Source of the DNA: Diplonema papillatum
Taxonomy: Eukaryota; Euglenozoa; Diplonemea; Diplonemida; Diplonemidae
DNA length: 64,000 nt
NCBI GenBank assembly: GCA_030068145.1
Contig: JAPJBO010000601.1
Span: 62,001-126,000 of the forward strand
Reading direction: 5' to 3'
The translations under genes were made by a program, and so were the position numbers. The notes below the pieces were generated by a model. The model was given only the letters and a program-made list of their open reading frames with translations. It ran no database searches and had not been told where the DNA came from. Below, one piece after another: positions 21,480 to 32,680 of the stretch; position 1 is the first letter of the stretch, and every line of letters starts with the position of its first letter.

Positions 21480-21910
21480 GTAGCACGGGTGGTCCTGGCT
21501 GTGACGAGCTACGAACAGCCGCCTGACAAATCAGACTCACACCGCAGTCCTGTCTGCAGTGTGACACTCAGGTTCCACGTTGATGATGGTCCGCCTTATG
21601 TGTCCGTGGCTTAAAGGACCGAAACACGGCGCAGACGGGACCAGTGCGGTGTTGAGCACATACCCATTCTAAGCACGTTCTTGCAAGCCCCCCCGCACCT
21701 GCCGAATTCCGCAGTAGTAGCACGGGTGGTCCTGGCTGTGGGCGAGCTACAAACAGCCGCCTGGCAAACCAGACTCACCGCTGTCCGCTTTGCAGACACT
21801 CAGGTTCCGCGCTGATGAGACGGTACCAAGGACAAAGGACCACACCACCGCTCAGATAGACACCTTGTGCGGTGTTGAACATTCAATCATTCCAAGCACG
21901 TTCTCTCATC
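21480..21910 (+). repeat. R3 repeat, two tandem copies
   Basis: Copy 2 is 21480-21690 and the diverged copy 3 is 21695-21910. Each starts near CCTGCCGAATTCCGCAGTAG and holds the cytosine-rich CAAGCCCCCC edge. Confidence 0.8.
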
Positions 21911-22094
21911 CCCCCCGCCCGCCCTAGTCCTTCATGACACGTCTTTTCCTTCCCGCCAGCAGCCTTTTCCACAAGAACCCTTCGCTTTCTCGCCTGAGGC
22001 CCTTCCTCAAATGACGCGGATGGTAGAACCAACCACCAGACACATCTGATCAGGTTACGGCTGATGATTAAAAGACTCAGGCTAGTCACTACGC

Positions 22095-22196
22095 AGGAGT
22101 TCATCCAAAACCGGGACTTCACGGGGACCGTCGCGCTGCTCGAGTTCCACAAGCAGCAGAACGAGCAGGTCGAAGGCTTCCCCGTGCAAACTCAGC
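22095..22196 (+). pseudogene. IFT56 exon echo A
   Basis: About 100 bp copying codons for [11 protein letters not shown]...EGFPV of IFT56 exon 1. It has no start and breaks off at the same base as echo B. Confidence 0.9.
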
Positions 22197-22349
22197 GCCG
22201 CCTGAAAACTCAACCTACCCCAGCCAATGAAAAATGCAACAACGACACACACACACACACGTACACGGGCTATGTTTTTTTTTAATTACCCACAACTGAC
22301 CTTCACACGTACAAGTACTGCCACTACCACCGATACGATACACCAGAGT

Positions 22350-22500
22350 ATACTACGATACTCGAAGGAACCTTTACGACAACGGTCGCCCGGAGACGAT
22401 ACAACCCTTTTTTAGAGTGCAAGTTCACGCAGAGATCCGGGGTTTTATAGTCTCCGGGTGACCGTTGTCCCGTTGTCGTAAAGGTTCCTGTAAGTGAACG
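22350..22500. repeat. Fold-back of R4-type arms
   Basis: GGAACCTTTACGACAACGGTCGCCCGGAGA faces its near-complement GTCTCCGGGTGACCGTTGTC...GTAAAGGTTCC, with about 70 bp between them. The same structure recurs at 22975-23105. It resembles a short inverted-repeat (MITE-like) element duplicated together with the gene's 5' end. Confidence 0.8.
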
Positions 22501-22613
22501 TGCAGCCTGAAAAAGGCAACCAACAACAACAACACCAAACAACAACAACAAAAGGACGGCCACCTGAGGAGGGCACCCACCCCCTCTGTCCCCCCTCCTC
22601 CGTAACAAAGCTG

Positions 22614-22799
22614 ATGGCTTCCAGACGCGTGCGGCAGAAGAACACGGCCACCGTCGGCTCGACGGCAAGCCGGACGAAGGTCGAAACCAACAGGAGCAAG
22701 ATGCTCGAGGAGTTCATCCAAAACCGGGACTTCACGGGGGCCGTCGCGCTGCTCGAGTTCCACAAGCAGCAGAACGAGCAGGTCGAAGGCTTCCCCGTG
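22614..22799 (+). pseudogene. IFT56 exon echo B (5' end)
   Basis: Near-identical to the first ~62 codons of IFT56, including leader and ATG ([16 protein letters not shown]...). It then switches at ...EGFPV to the same non-coding bases that follow echo A. It cannot encode TPR repeats. Confidence 0.9.
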
Positions 22800-23244
22800 C
22801 AAACTCAGCGCCGCCTGAAAACTCAACCTACCCCAGCCAATGAAAAATGCAACAACGACACACACACACACGTACACGATGGGCTATGTTTTTTTTTTAT
22901 TACCCACAACTGACCTTCACACGTACAAGTACTGCCACTACCACCGATACGATACACCAGAGTATACTACGATACTCGAAGGAACCTTTACGACAACGGT
23001 CGCCCGGAGACGATACAACCCTTTTTTAGAGTGCAAGTTCAAGCAGAGATCCGGGGTTTTATAGTCTCCGGGTGACCGTTCTCCCGTTTGTCGTAAAGGT
23101 TCCTGTTTGTGAACGTGCAGCCTGAAAAAGGCAACCAACAACAACAACAACACCAAACAACAACAACAACAAAAGGACGGCCACCTGAGGAGGGCGCCTT
23201 CCCCTACCCACCCCCTCTGTCCCCCCTCCTCCGTAACAATGCTG

Positions 23245-26200
23245 ATGGCTTCCGGACGCGTGCGGCAGAAGAACACGGCCACCGTCGGCTCGACGGCGAG
23301 CCGGACGAAGGTCGAAACCAACAGGAGCAAGATGCTCGAGGAGTTCATCCAAAACCGGGACTTCACGGGGGCCGTCGCGCTGCTCGAGTTCCACAAGCAG
23401 CAGAACGAGCAGGTCGAAGGCTTCCCCGTGCTCCCGTGGCTCGCGTACTGCGGGTTCCACCTGGGCGACTACCAAAAGGCACTCGACGTGTACCACGAGA
23501 TGCTCGCGAAGGACGACGAGGAGAGCCCATCAGTGCACATGCACGCGGCTTGCTGCCACTTTTACCTGGGGCAGTTCAAGCAGGCTGAAGAAGAAGCGCT
23601 GCAGGGCCCCGTGTCGACCCTGCAGAACCGGCTGCTGTTCCACGTCGCGCACAAGCTCAACGACGACCAGAAGCTGATGGTCTACCACCAGAAGCTCCAG
23701 GAGCAGCTGCTCGAAGACCAGCTGTCCCTCGCTGCTATCCACTACTTCCGCAACCACTTCCAGGAGGCGACCGACATCTACAAGCGGATCCTGCTCGACA
23801 ACCGCGACTACCTCGCGCTCAACGTGTACGTCGCGCTGTGTTACTACAAGCTCGAGTACTACGACGTGTCGCTGGAGGTCCTGAACGTGTACCTGCAGGT
23901 CCACTCCGACTCTGCGATCGCCATCAACTTGAAGGCCTGCAATCACTACCGCCTTTACAACGGCAAAGCCGCGGAAGCCGAGCTCAAGGTGCGTCTTTTT
24001 TTTTTTTTTAATAGTACATCTGTACTGACGGGAACATTTCCGGAACAACGGTTGCACATGAAAGAGAAAACGAAGCCAACGAAAAAAGTGCTAATCCAGG
24101 AAAACCCCCCCAGAGAGGTTTATACCCTGTACACGCGAAGAACAAGAAACTTTTGCCTTATCATTTCCATCACCTTTGGTCAGTTGATGCTGATTGTCCG
24201 TTGCTTCGTTTATCAGTGCAAGCCCCAACTCCGGAAATGTTCTTTTGGTAACAAGCTTGCTTGTCTATATCAAAAAGTGTCGGATGGCAGCGTGCTGTGT
24301 TAAATCACTCAAAACAGGGTTTACACACGTACGCACAGACAAACTAATAAACTTGTTTCTTTGAAGACTAATAATAATCCGAACGGCAGGTTTGCCGCTC
24401 CCAAGTCCAGAGAAACAAAGTAGCTTGCTTCCTTTCATGTGGTCAGCTGCAAGATTAGCAGCTTTCTGGCTTCACCTTTTGCTCCAACCATACGGCGCGC
24501 GGCAAGCAGAGCAGGAGCGGTGGACGAGAGTGACAGACACAAGCATAGGAGTGAGGATTTTATTATGTCGTAAAAGTTCCTTTTTTGTCGTGTACCATCA
24601 GTGTGCGCGCGATCAGCCGGCTTTGCCGGCTGATTACATTTCGAGCCCTTTTTTTTAATTGAAAGTATGCCAATACTGCAGGGAATAGTTGACTAGACCT
24701 CTTGAGTTTGTGCTGACCACGAATAGGGGAGTCGGGAGAACCTACAAAGCCAAAAGCAGGACCGACCCCCCCGTTCGTGAGAAAAAGCGAAGAATAAAAA
24801 TTTTCCATCTATCTTTGTCAAGAGCTGCAACTCAACTATTCCCGGCAGACTCGCGCAAAATCAGCCGATTTTCAACAGAGTAAGCTTTGGCTATGCCCGC
24901 GATTAACGGTCATGGTATTAACCAGTATTACCGTGTGCCTCACATGGTATTAACGAGTATATTCATGTGCCCAGTCGATTGGCGACCATGTGAGTATGAG
25001 GGAACGTTTGCACGTGCGCATCGTAAAACTCAACACCAACCCGCCCGCCTTTAACGGTCATGGTATTAACGAGTATTACCATGTGCCTCACATGGTATTA
25101 ACCAGTATTACCGTGTGCCTCACATAGTCTTACCGCGTGCCTCGCATGGTATTAACGAGCATTACCATGTGCCTCACATGGTATTAACGAGTATCAACAT
25201 GTGCCTAGTCGATTGGAGACCATGTGAGTATGAGGGAACGTTTGCAGTAAAACACAACAACACCAACAACAGCCGCTGCTCGACTTGCAAGACGCGAGCT
25301 ACAACGTCGAAAACGACCTCGTCAAGCACAACTTAGTCGTCTTCCGCAACGGCGAGAACGCGCTCCAAGTGCTGCCGCGGCTGCTGGACGTGGTGCCGGA
25401 GGCGAGGCTGAACCTGGTCATCTACTACCTGCGGAACGACGACGTGAAGGAGGCGTTCGAGTTGATCAAAGACCTTGAGCCCCTGACGCCGCCCGAGTAC
25501 GTCCTGAAGGGCGTCGTCAACGCCTGCATCGGGCAGGAGACGGGCAACCGGGAGAACATCAAAACCGCGCAGCAGTACTTCCAGCTCGTCGGGGCGTCGC
25601 ACTCGGAGTGCGATACCATCCCGGGCCGGCAGTGCATGGCCAGCTGCTTCTTCCTGCTCAAGCAGTACGAAGACGTGCTGATCTACCTCAACAGCATAAA
25701 GAGCTACTTCTACCAGGATGACACGTTTTTGTACAACTACGGCCTCGCACTCGCGAACACCGGGCAATGGGAGGAGGCCGAGCGGGCGCTGGCCGCCATC
25801 CAGAACGAGAAGTACAAGGGGGAGTACTGCTACCTCGCGTGGCTCGCCCGGTGCCACATCTACATGAAGCAGCCGAAGAAGGCGTGGGAGCTGTACCTCA
25901 AGATGGACACGCGGAACGAGTCGTTCAACCTGCTGACGCTGATCGCGAACGACTGCTACCGAGTTGGCTGCTTCTACCACTCGGCGAAGGCGTTCGACGT
26001 CCTCGAGCGCCTGGACCCCAACCCCGAGTTTTGGGACGGCAAGCGCGGCGCTTGCATCGGCGTCTTCCAACAGGTCTGTTTTCTCCCCCCTTTTTCAACT
26101 CCGAAAACAACACACACACACACCGCGGTGAAAACACTCGAGGGGCTGCCTTGTGCTTACTTCGAAGGAGGCTAGAGGGGGAGAAACAATACAACTACAA

Positions 26201-26658
26201 AGTGGGTCTTTTTTGTTGAACGCTTACGCCCGCCACTGAACCCAAATTCACCTGTGTTTCGTGTGGGCTACAGCACATTTACTATGCATGATCCTGGACC
26301 TATGATAACCAACTACGTGTAAAAGGTGTCACGGGATAAGCCGGCAGCCGCTGCTTAACGGGCTTAAAAGTGCATGCTGATCCGTGTGGTTCGTGTACTT
26401 AAAAGTTCCCAATGCTTAACGGCTTTACCACGTGGGCGGCCCTGAGATTACCACCCCCCTCAGGCGACACCACTTTATCTTTAACCATCCTTCAGCTTCC
26501 TTTGGTACACCATAACACAACAGGTCGTCGCCGGTACAGAGCCGCCCGATGTCTTGAAAGACGTGTTCAACATGCTCCGCAACACGCAGAACTCGCAGGT
26601 GGAAGCCATCATCAAGATCATGAGGAACTGCATCCGAGACAAGGGCATCAAGCTGTAG
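23245..26658 (+). CDS. IFT56: Intraflagellar transport protein 56 (TTC26/DYF-13)
   Basis: Three exons (23245-23988, 25273-26073, 26524-26658), all joined in phase 0, encode about 559 residues, close to human TTC26 (about 554). IFT56 is a TPR-repeat subunit of the IFT-B complex; it carries motility-related cargo into cilia. TPR-type helices run throughout. Strongly conserved blocks include [95 protein letters not shown] and [21 protein letters not shown] chose the ATG at 23245 because echo B keeps it but lacks the upstream one at 23239. Intron 1 holds a MITE-like element and a palindromic array; intron 2 holds an R1 repeat and a satellite relic. The presence of this gene implies motile cilia. 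Confidence 0.97.
24010..24243 (+). mobile_element. ~235-bp MITE-like element in IFT56 intron 1
   Basis: Terminal AACATTTCCGGA and TCCGGAAATGTT are inverted repeats around about 200 bp of non-coding sequence. A near-identical copy in the opposite direction lies at 54841-55077 in a calpain intron. It starts about 20 bases after the donor site. Confidence 0.8.
24900..25235. repeat. ~33-bp palindromic array in IFT56 intron 1
   Basis: Units of the form CACATGGTATTAACGAGTAT followed by TACCATGTGCCT, in which CATGGTA pairs with TACCATG. About eight uneven copies, some joined by a CCAGTCGATTGG-GACCATG spacer. The array ends about 40 bp before the exon 2 acceptor. Confidence 0.88.
26131..26288 (+). 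repeat. R1 repeat in IFT56 intron 2, 3'-truncated
   Basis: Runs from ACTCGAGGGGCTGCCTTGTG to CTACAGCACATTTACT, without the 3' hairpin and poly-A. Other copies: 37852, 39050, 40168 and 40908 (plus); 33978, 37462, 43315, 48012 and 56180 (minus). Confidence 0.88.
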
Positions 26659-27240
26659 GCCCGGAGCCGGCGTGGACGGGGCGGGAGGGCCGGCAGGGCC
26701 GCCCGAGAGGGCATACTCTGAAAGCCCTCTCTCCCCCTCCCTCCTACGGACGCACAGAGCTGCAGCTACTGTGTGCAGAGGAGGAGCCCCAGCGGACGTC
26801 TTCTGCCCTACACCCCTACATGTGGACCGCAGCCGTGCGACCTCTTGCTACACGAGGGGCCTATTCGAGCTTCTGTTGCGAGACGGCTTGCCGGCTGCCT
26901 CAGTTTTGCCCGCATCGACCAGGATAGGAATGCGTTGAGGAGGTGACCCGCGGCATCGTCAGCGAAGGGTAAGTGTCGGCGTCTTCGGACAACGTCCCTT
27001 GCTCTCGCTAGTGCATGCTAATCCGTGGGGTTCATGCACTCAAAATAACTCAATGCCTCCGCTGGCTGGACGTGGTTAAACGCACGCAAGCTCGTGTCAG
27101 CGATCTTCTACTACCCGGTCTTCTTCTGCCTTCCACCCCTACACGGGCTGCATTCGAATGGCCTCTTCCTACCCGAGGGCGTCAACTCTGGAGCGGGCTG
27201 GAGAGGAGAGACGTATCCTGCTTGGTCCTCGTTTCTGCAT
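26659..27240. other. IFT56 downstream flank, no gene recognised
   Basis: A GC-rich trailer, then unrecognised sequence. TAGTGCATGCTAATCCGTGG at 27010 is a single relic of the satellite at 6.8 kb. CTTCTGTTGCGAGACGGCTTGCCGGCTGCC at about 26870 recurs at 45153. Confidence 0.5.
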
Positions 27241-27241
27241 A

Positions 27242-27420
27242 CACGGTGAGGTCCAGCCTCAGAAGCTGGAGTTAAAGAGGGTGTGCCCGAGTCACAAACC
27301 GAAAAGCGGGTGTGCTGCAATCAAAACGCGTGTGAATCCACACCCGAAACGCGGGTGTGACACCCGGTTTTGTAACCCGGCTCTCACTCCAACTTCTGAG
27401 GCGTGGACCTCACCGTGTAG
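27242..27420. mobile_element. Short inverted-repeat element (MITE-like)
   Basis: Ends CACGGTGAGGTCCA...CCTCAGAAG and its complement (27387-27420) face each other, with nested GCGGGTGTG/CACACCCG hairpins inside. A related hairpin-rich element lies at 59555-59700. Confidence 0.65.
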
Positions 27421-28570
27421 GCGGCCATCGTTAGCAGGGGGTCCCGTCAAGTAGTATCGATCTGCTCGTCTCCGATTCTTGAGAGGCAAGACTGCGACGC
27501 ACCCTCTCGCGCGGCTGCTGAAGTGCCCTCTCCGCTGAGTGCTGGTGGCGTTGGTGGTGCTGGCTTTACGGATCCTCTGGCTGCTGCTGCTGCTGCTGCT
27601 GCTGCTGTCTCTGTTTGCTGAAGCTGTTGCTGTGGTTGAAGGTGGAGCTCGCCACCGTGCGGCATCCGCAGCGGTAGGCGAGCAGGTGAAGAACTTCAGA
27701 GGCCAAAGGAGATAGGGATGGCAAGCAGAAGGAGTGGTGACAATAGTCAGTCAAAAGTACAGGCAGGAGATGATCACCTTCTTGCTTGCTTCGCGGGCCA
27801 TCCTCGTTTGGCAGGCTTCCGCTTTGGAGGCTTGTTGTCAGGCTCAGACTCAGAGTCCGATCTACTATCCTTGGAATCCTGCGAATCGGAGCCGCCGCTG
27901 CGTGCTGCCGTAGAAGGTCGTGCGGACAGAGGGGGGTCAGACCCACGTTGTAGACAAGGTCTCTAATATGCTGCGATTCAGACCGAGTTTTCCGATTTGG
28001 TTACCGTATAGTATTGCTGCCATTCAAACGAGGTGGTTCCAGATATTTCAGCCAATGAACCCGAGTGTGCCACGCTGGTTCGTCGGCGTACTGAAAGTCA
28101 CGAGGCGCAGTCTGGAGGGAGTAATCCGTATGGACCAGCCTCCGGTGGTTCGCCCGCCACTCCGTGACACCTCTGATGCTCACTGCAGGGGCCACACCGG
28201 ACGTAGCCAAGCTGCACGAGCCGATTTCGTCGAAGGGCGCCCACCAAAGCGCCACCTACAAACGCTCCGCCGACGTGCGCCACCTACACTACGGGCCGTT
28301 CCAAAATCACTCTACAGTAGGAGTCTACTTCTCCACTGATTTTGCGGATTCTTCTACGAGGCGAAACTTAAGCGTCATTCTTCACTTCCAAAACCCCTGG
28401 CGGCCAGACTTCTTGGCCCCTGGTGCGCGTGGTTGACTCGCGTGTCATTCTTCGGGCATGTGCAAGCAATAAAGTCGGCTTGGCAACAGGCTTCTGGCGC
28501 CTGAAGAAGAAGAAAGTTCGCACCGGGAGCAAGATCGTTGGCAGTCAACCGCAGCATGCAAAGCTTGCCG
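27421..28570. other. No gene recognised; (CTG)n tract
   Basis: A short CTG/CAG run lies at 27575-27607. Open frames here have no recognisable domain. Confidence 0.5.
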
Positions 28571-28572
28571 AC

Positions 28573-28640
28573 TTACCTGACCACCGTCCTGCTGTCAAAG
28601 ACGAACCGACACGAAACGGCTCACTATGCGTGACCTGATG
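28573..28640 (-). rRNA. 28S rRNA fragment, worn
   Basis: CCACCGTCCTGCTGTCAAAG-ACGAACCGACAC and a following TGACCTGATG match, more weakly, the minus-strand 28S segment seen at 48450-48505. Confidence 0.6.
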
Positions 28641-28812
28641 GGCAATCACGGGATTACGTTGTCAGCGCTACCTGATCCGAGGTACAAACCCGCGGGTTGA
28701 TGCTTCAGCTTGATGAATCGGTAGCCACTCCGCAGCGCCGCCAAACAAATGAAGGCAGGGAGACGAAATATTGCTGGTGCAAGCAGGAAGCCGGCAGAAT
28801 GTCTCCTCTTTG

Positions 28813-28968
28813 GGAAGCTTCTTCGTCCGGACTCTAAGAGGGCCGTACTTGAGCTTCTGCGCATGTGCTAAACACAGGCGCAGTATGATGGGAAGCTTCT
28901 TCGTCCGGACTCTAGGAGGGCCGTACTTGAGCCTCTGCGCATGCGCCAAACACAGGCGCAGTGTGATA
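28813..28968. repeat. 78-bp direct duplication
   Basis: Two adjacent copies of a segment starting GGGAAGCTTCTTCGTCCGGA and ending in AAACACAGGCGCAGT-TGAT. Confidence 0.92.
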
Positions 28969-29277
28969 TGTCGGATCTACAGTCTGCGATCGAGCAACTG
29001 GGGAAGCCCCCGCTGCACGGGAGTCAATACATCTGTGCTCGCAAAAATATGCGGATCTTGCTCATCTGCCCCAGAACTGACCGCGACCTGGCTGCAGCGA
29101 GGGCCCGGTCCACTTCTCTCTCTTTCCTTCTCGCTCGCTTCTTTTCGGTTACGGCAAAGCGTTCTTAGAATTCGTATTCAAGCAAAAAAAAAAAAAAAGC
29201 AAGAAAAAGTAAACAGAACCCCTTAAGTACTAAACTGCAGCAAAACATAATAACAAAGAAATAACGAACTCGAGTTT

Positions 29278-29280
<3 letters not shown>

Positions 29281-29336
<56 letters not shown>
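29281..29336. repeat. (GT)n microsatellite
   Basis: About 28 uninterrupted GT units; a shorter mixed GT tract lies at 29630-29670. Confidence 0.97.
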
Positions 29337-29339
<3 letters not shown>

Positions 29340-29346
<7 letters not shown>

Positions 29347-31125
29347 GATCCTGTATCCTGTCCCGAGTTTCTCCAGCGGGTGCACGTCCTCGCAGCAACT
29401 GCGGGATGCAGGGCAACAAAAGGAAACGGAAACAGGCAAGCTAGAAAGGGCCGAACATGGCACAAGAGAGAGGGAGGGGAACCCAACCAAAGGGGGGCCA
29501 ACACCCAGCCTGCGACTCCCGTCCAACCTCGTAACGAGTGGATGTGAAAAACTGGGGATGCATTGCCTATCCACAGAACGTAGTGGATCCCACTAGACGC
29601 GCCTTCGGCGCTCAAGCAAGCTTGCTAGTATGTGTGTGTGTGTGTGTGTCTGTGTCTGTGTCTGTGTCTACGTGTTGTACTTCCCCTCGTAGCTTTCGCC
29701 CTGACCAAGGGCGATGGCTGACAGGCACCCACCGGGTTTCTGGTTGGCCCACGAGATGGAAACGAGGGAAGGTGGCGTTGAAGCCAAACCCCAACGGGAC
29801 GCTTGCAATCCAGAAAGTGGATTTTTGCTTGGGTACTCCCCGTCGTTTTTGGCGCGAAAGGGAAGGATCCAGCCGCGTGCGGGTGTCGATCTGTGTGCGC
29901 CTTGAAGCCTTCTGTTGTCCTCGCGTGCACATAAAAGCCGGTCCATCCCATTCTGATAGACCGTGGTGAACTTGATAGTTTGAAGTTAATGCACAATACA
30001 TGTGTAGGGATGGCCTGCATTAATCGCGGTGTACAATGATAATGCAGAATATCTGTGTAGGGATGGCCTGTCTCAGTCACGGTGTTCTGTGCTTTTTGGT
30101 GTTAGTGCAAGCCTTTGCTGCAGATAGTCTCTAGGTGACCACCATTTTCGATCGTACCGTGTCGTGCCTCAGGCGCTTGCACTCATTCGAATCATCGTCT
30201 TCGCGCCGTCGCTTTCGCGTCCTGACCGTGATAGACAGCTCCAAGCAATTCTATGAAGATCCAGAGGGATCGGGACAGACCCGATACACCATAGTGTTAC
30301 CGTAGTACATACCGCGACCGACAGCGGCAGGCGATTTGATGCAGTCCCCCAGATACGGGTGGCGTATTGGACTCATGCCTTCAGTGCACTTTTGCACCCC
30401 GAAGAAATGATGGCCTTTTCAAGCCAGTCTTGAAGGTGCTGCAAACCACGAAGCGTTGCTGGCCCGGCCTTGTTGCTTCCTGAGCCGAAGCCAACAAAAA
30501 TATACCCCTGCCTGAAGGGTCTGGGAACTCTGCATTGTTCCTTTTAACCAACAGTCTGCAGCACTGCCCACGTGCAGCTCTTGAGCGTTGCCCGCTGCGC
30601 CCTGATTCTGCTCGGCACGGTCTAAACACCACGGATTCTTCGCCGTCAAATCGGTGTCGAAGCTTCGGGGGGTTCGACCTGTGTGGGGTGCCCGTCGTGG
30701 AGGAGGGTCACCGTTCATCAACGAACCAGGTGCCCCTTGCCTACGGCAATGTTTTCTGCGGACGTGCAGGCATCTGCGTCCGCAGTGTTAGCCTGCTCGG
30801 ATATCCATTCCTCCGGACGTGCAGAACTCAGAAATAAAAAAAGGGTGCTTGCACACTTCGCACAGCACGCGCTGGATCCGGCCACCCGCGGCCCTCATTC
30901 CGTTGACGAGACGGGAACGGTACGAAGAAAATCGAATTCTTGTTTCTTCGTTTTTTTTTTCTTGTTTTTTTTTTTTTTCTGTGGCCCGCCAGAGAGAGAG
31001 GAGGCCGTTGTTATCTTGTTCCTATTCCCCGCGTTCCCCCCGTTCGCATTTTCTCGTGTATTATGGGCCCGCAAATCATGAGCTAATCGGCAGGTATCCC
31101 CTCTGTGAAGGCTGAATAACTCCGG
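29340..31125. other. No gene recognised
   Basis: Several frames of 80-150 codons exist on both strands but none shows a domain, and many are inflated by GT tracts. Confidence 0.45.
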
Positions 31126-31129
31126 TAGC

Positions 31130-31672
31130 GAACACGCACAGTGATGGAAAGCGAAGGGCTTTGAAAAGAGAGTTGAAAGTCTGGAACCGAAAAGTGGCAG
31201 TGAAAAGAGGGTTGAAAGTCCCTGGAACCGAAAAGTGGCAGTGAAAAGAGGGTTGAAAGTCCCTGGAACCGAAAAGTGGCAGTGAAAAGAGGGTTGAAAG
31301 TCCCTGGAACCGAAAAGTGGCAGTGAAAAGAGGGTTGAAAGTCCCTGGAACCGAAAAGTGGCAGTGAAAAGAGGGTTGAAAGTCCCTGGAACCGAAAAGT
31401 GGCAGTGAAAAGAGGGTTGAAAGTCCCTGGAACCGAAAAGTGGCAGTGAAAAGAGGGTTGAAAGTCCCTGGAACCGAAAAGTGGCAGTGAAAAGAGGGTT
31501 GAAAGTCCCTGGAACCGAAAAGTGGCAGTGAAAAGAGGGTTGAAAGTCCCTGGAACCGAAAAGTGGCAGTGAAAAGAGGGTTGAAAGTCCCTGGAACCGA
31601 AAAGTGGCAGTGAAAAGAGGGTTGAAAGCCCCTGGAACCGAAAAGTGGCAGTGAAAAGAGGGTTGAAAGTAG
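31130..31672. repeat. 41-bp tandem repeat, about 13 units
   Basis: The unit is GTTGAAAGTCCCTGGAACCG followed by AAAAGTGGCAGTGAAAAGAGG. Because 41 is not a multiple of three and the unit lacks minus-strand stops, all three minus frames are open. A single related segment is at 45005-45065. Confidence 0.95.
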
Positions 31673-32036
31673 TCTTTTTCTTTTTTGTGGCCCAGGGAAA
31701 ATGGGCAATAATCGATGCCCAGGTCAAGTGACCCAGCTACTAGATGTGAGGTATTTCCTACAAAGCAGATGCGGGGGATTGGTTTACGTTGCAGACCGGC
31801 CCAAATCTGTAAACCGAGCCACCGAAACGACACAACGGGTCAAGTTCTGCGAACCCCAGGATCCTCTGAACTCATACCCTGCCAGATCAGAGAAGTAGCT
31901 TCAGATACCCGATGTTAACCCCATACACCATGAGCAAGCCCACCTGCACGTGCCGCATTTCTTCCGAACACCCCACGCCCTCAACACAGTGTCGGTTGAG
32001 CTTCACACGCACAAAGTGCCACGAGGGCCCTGAAAA

Positions 32037-32537
32037 GTGCTCTGTACAACATTTGGCAGGATTTTACGGGGGGGGGCTCAGAGCCCAAGCTACTTCCCTG
32101 TGCCAGGCAGGGCTTACGCTCCACGTGTGGAACGTGTGGATTTCCACACGTTAATTCTTTTGGATTTTGTTCCCCCACGTGTGGATCCACAGGTACCACA
32201 TGTGGATTTTGATTTATTGGTCCACGTGCAGGAGAGTCTAGGCCCACAGGTGTCTGCAAGTCCAGTAGCGACGCTATTTTTTTTTGCCGTCGCACACAAG
32301 GGGAAAGGTTGTTTTTCCCCCTCGAACCTCCGAGCTTGCTCCGACCACTGCACCCTCTGCCGACACTCGCTAGCCGTCGACGCTCATGGCGGCAGCCCCA
32401 TCCTGAAGTGCAAATACTGCCGACGCGTCACTGCTGCCGTGTGCGCTCGGATTGGCGCCGCTCAAGCGCCCACCGTATGTCACTCGTTCGTTTGTAAAGA
32501 TTGCTCCGTTCTTCTCCCTGACTTTTTCACGGATTAG
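32037..32537 (+). CDS. Possible exon with a cysteine-rich zinc-binding pattern
   Basis: The last ~60 codons read HCTLCRHSL...LKCKYCRRV...CARIG...CHSFVCKDC, i.e. CxxC, CxxC, C and CxxxxCxxC spacing, reminiscent of small treble-clef zinc fingers. The N-terminal part runs through hairpin-rich non-coding-like sequence and a T run with AG at about 32291, so the true exon may begin there. No family can be named and no partner exon was found. Confidence 0.3.
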   Translation: MLCTTFGRILRGGAQSPSYFPVPGRAYAPRVERVDFHTLILLDFVPPRVDPQVPHVDFDLLVHVQESLGPQVSASPVATLFFFAVAHKGKGCFSPSNLRACSDHCTLCRHSLAVDAHGGSPILKCKYCRRVTAAVCARIGAAQAPTVCHSFVCKDCSVLLPDFFTD

Positions 32538-32680
32538 TATGACACATACTACTACAACTACCTACTACTACTACCCCCCTCGAACCTTAAGCGCCCACAC
32601 GTGGACCACACGTATTTTCTCTGAGACCGAAAACGGAGCGTAAGCCCTGGTGCCAGGTGCACCTTCTCCGGTAGGCGGGA

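Noticed and set aside
29285-29596. Long CVCVCV / THTHTH frames
   Set aside because: Produced by (GT)n and (CA)n microsatellites here and at 47.4 kb; no start or domain supports them.
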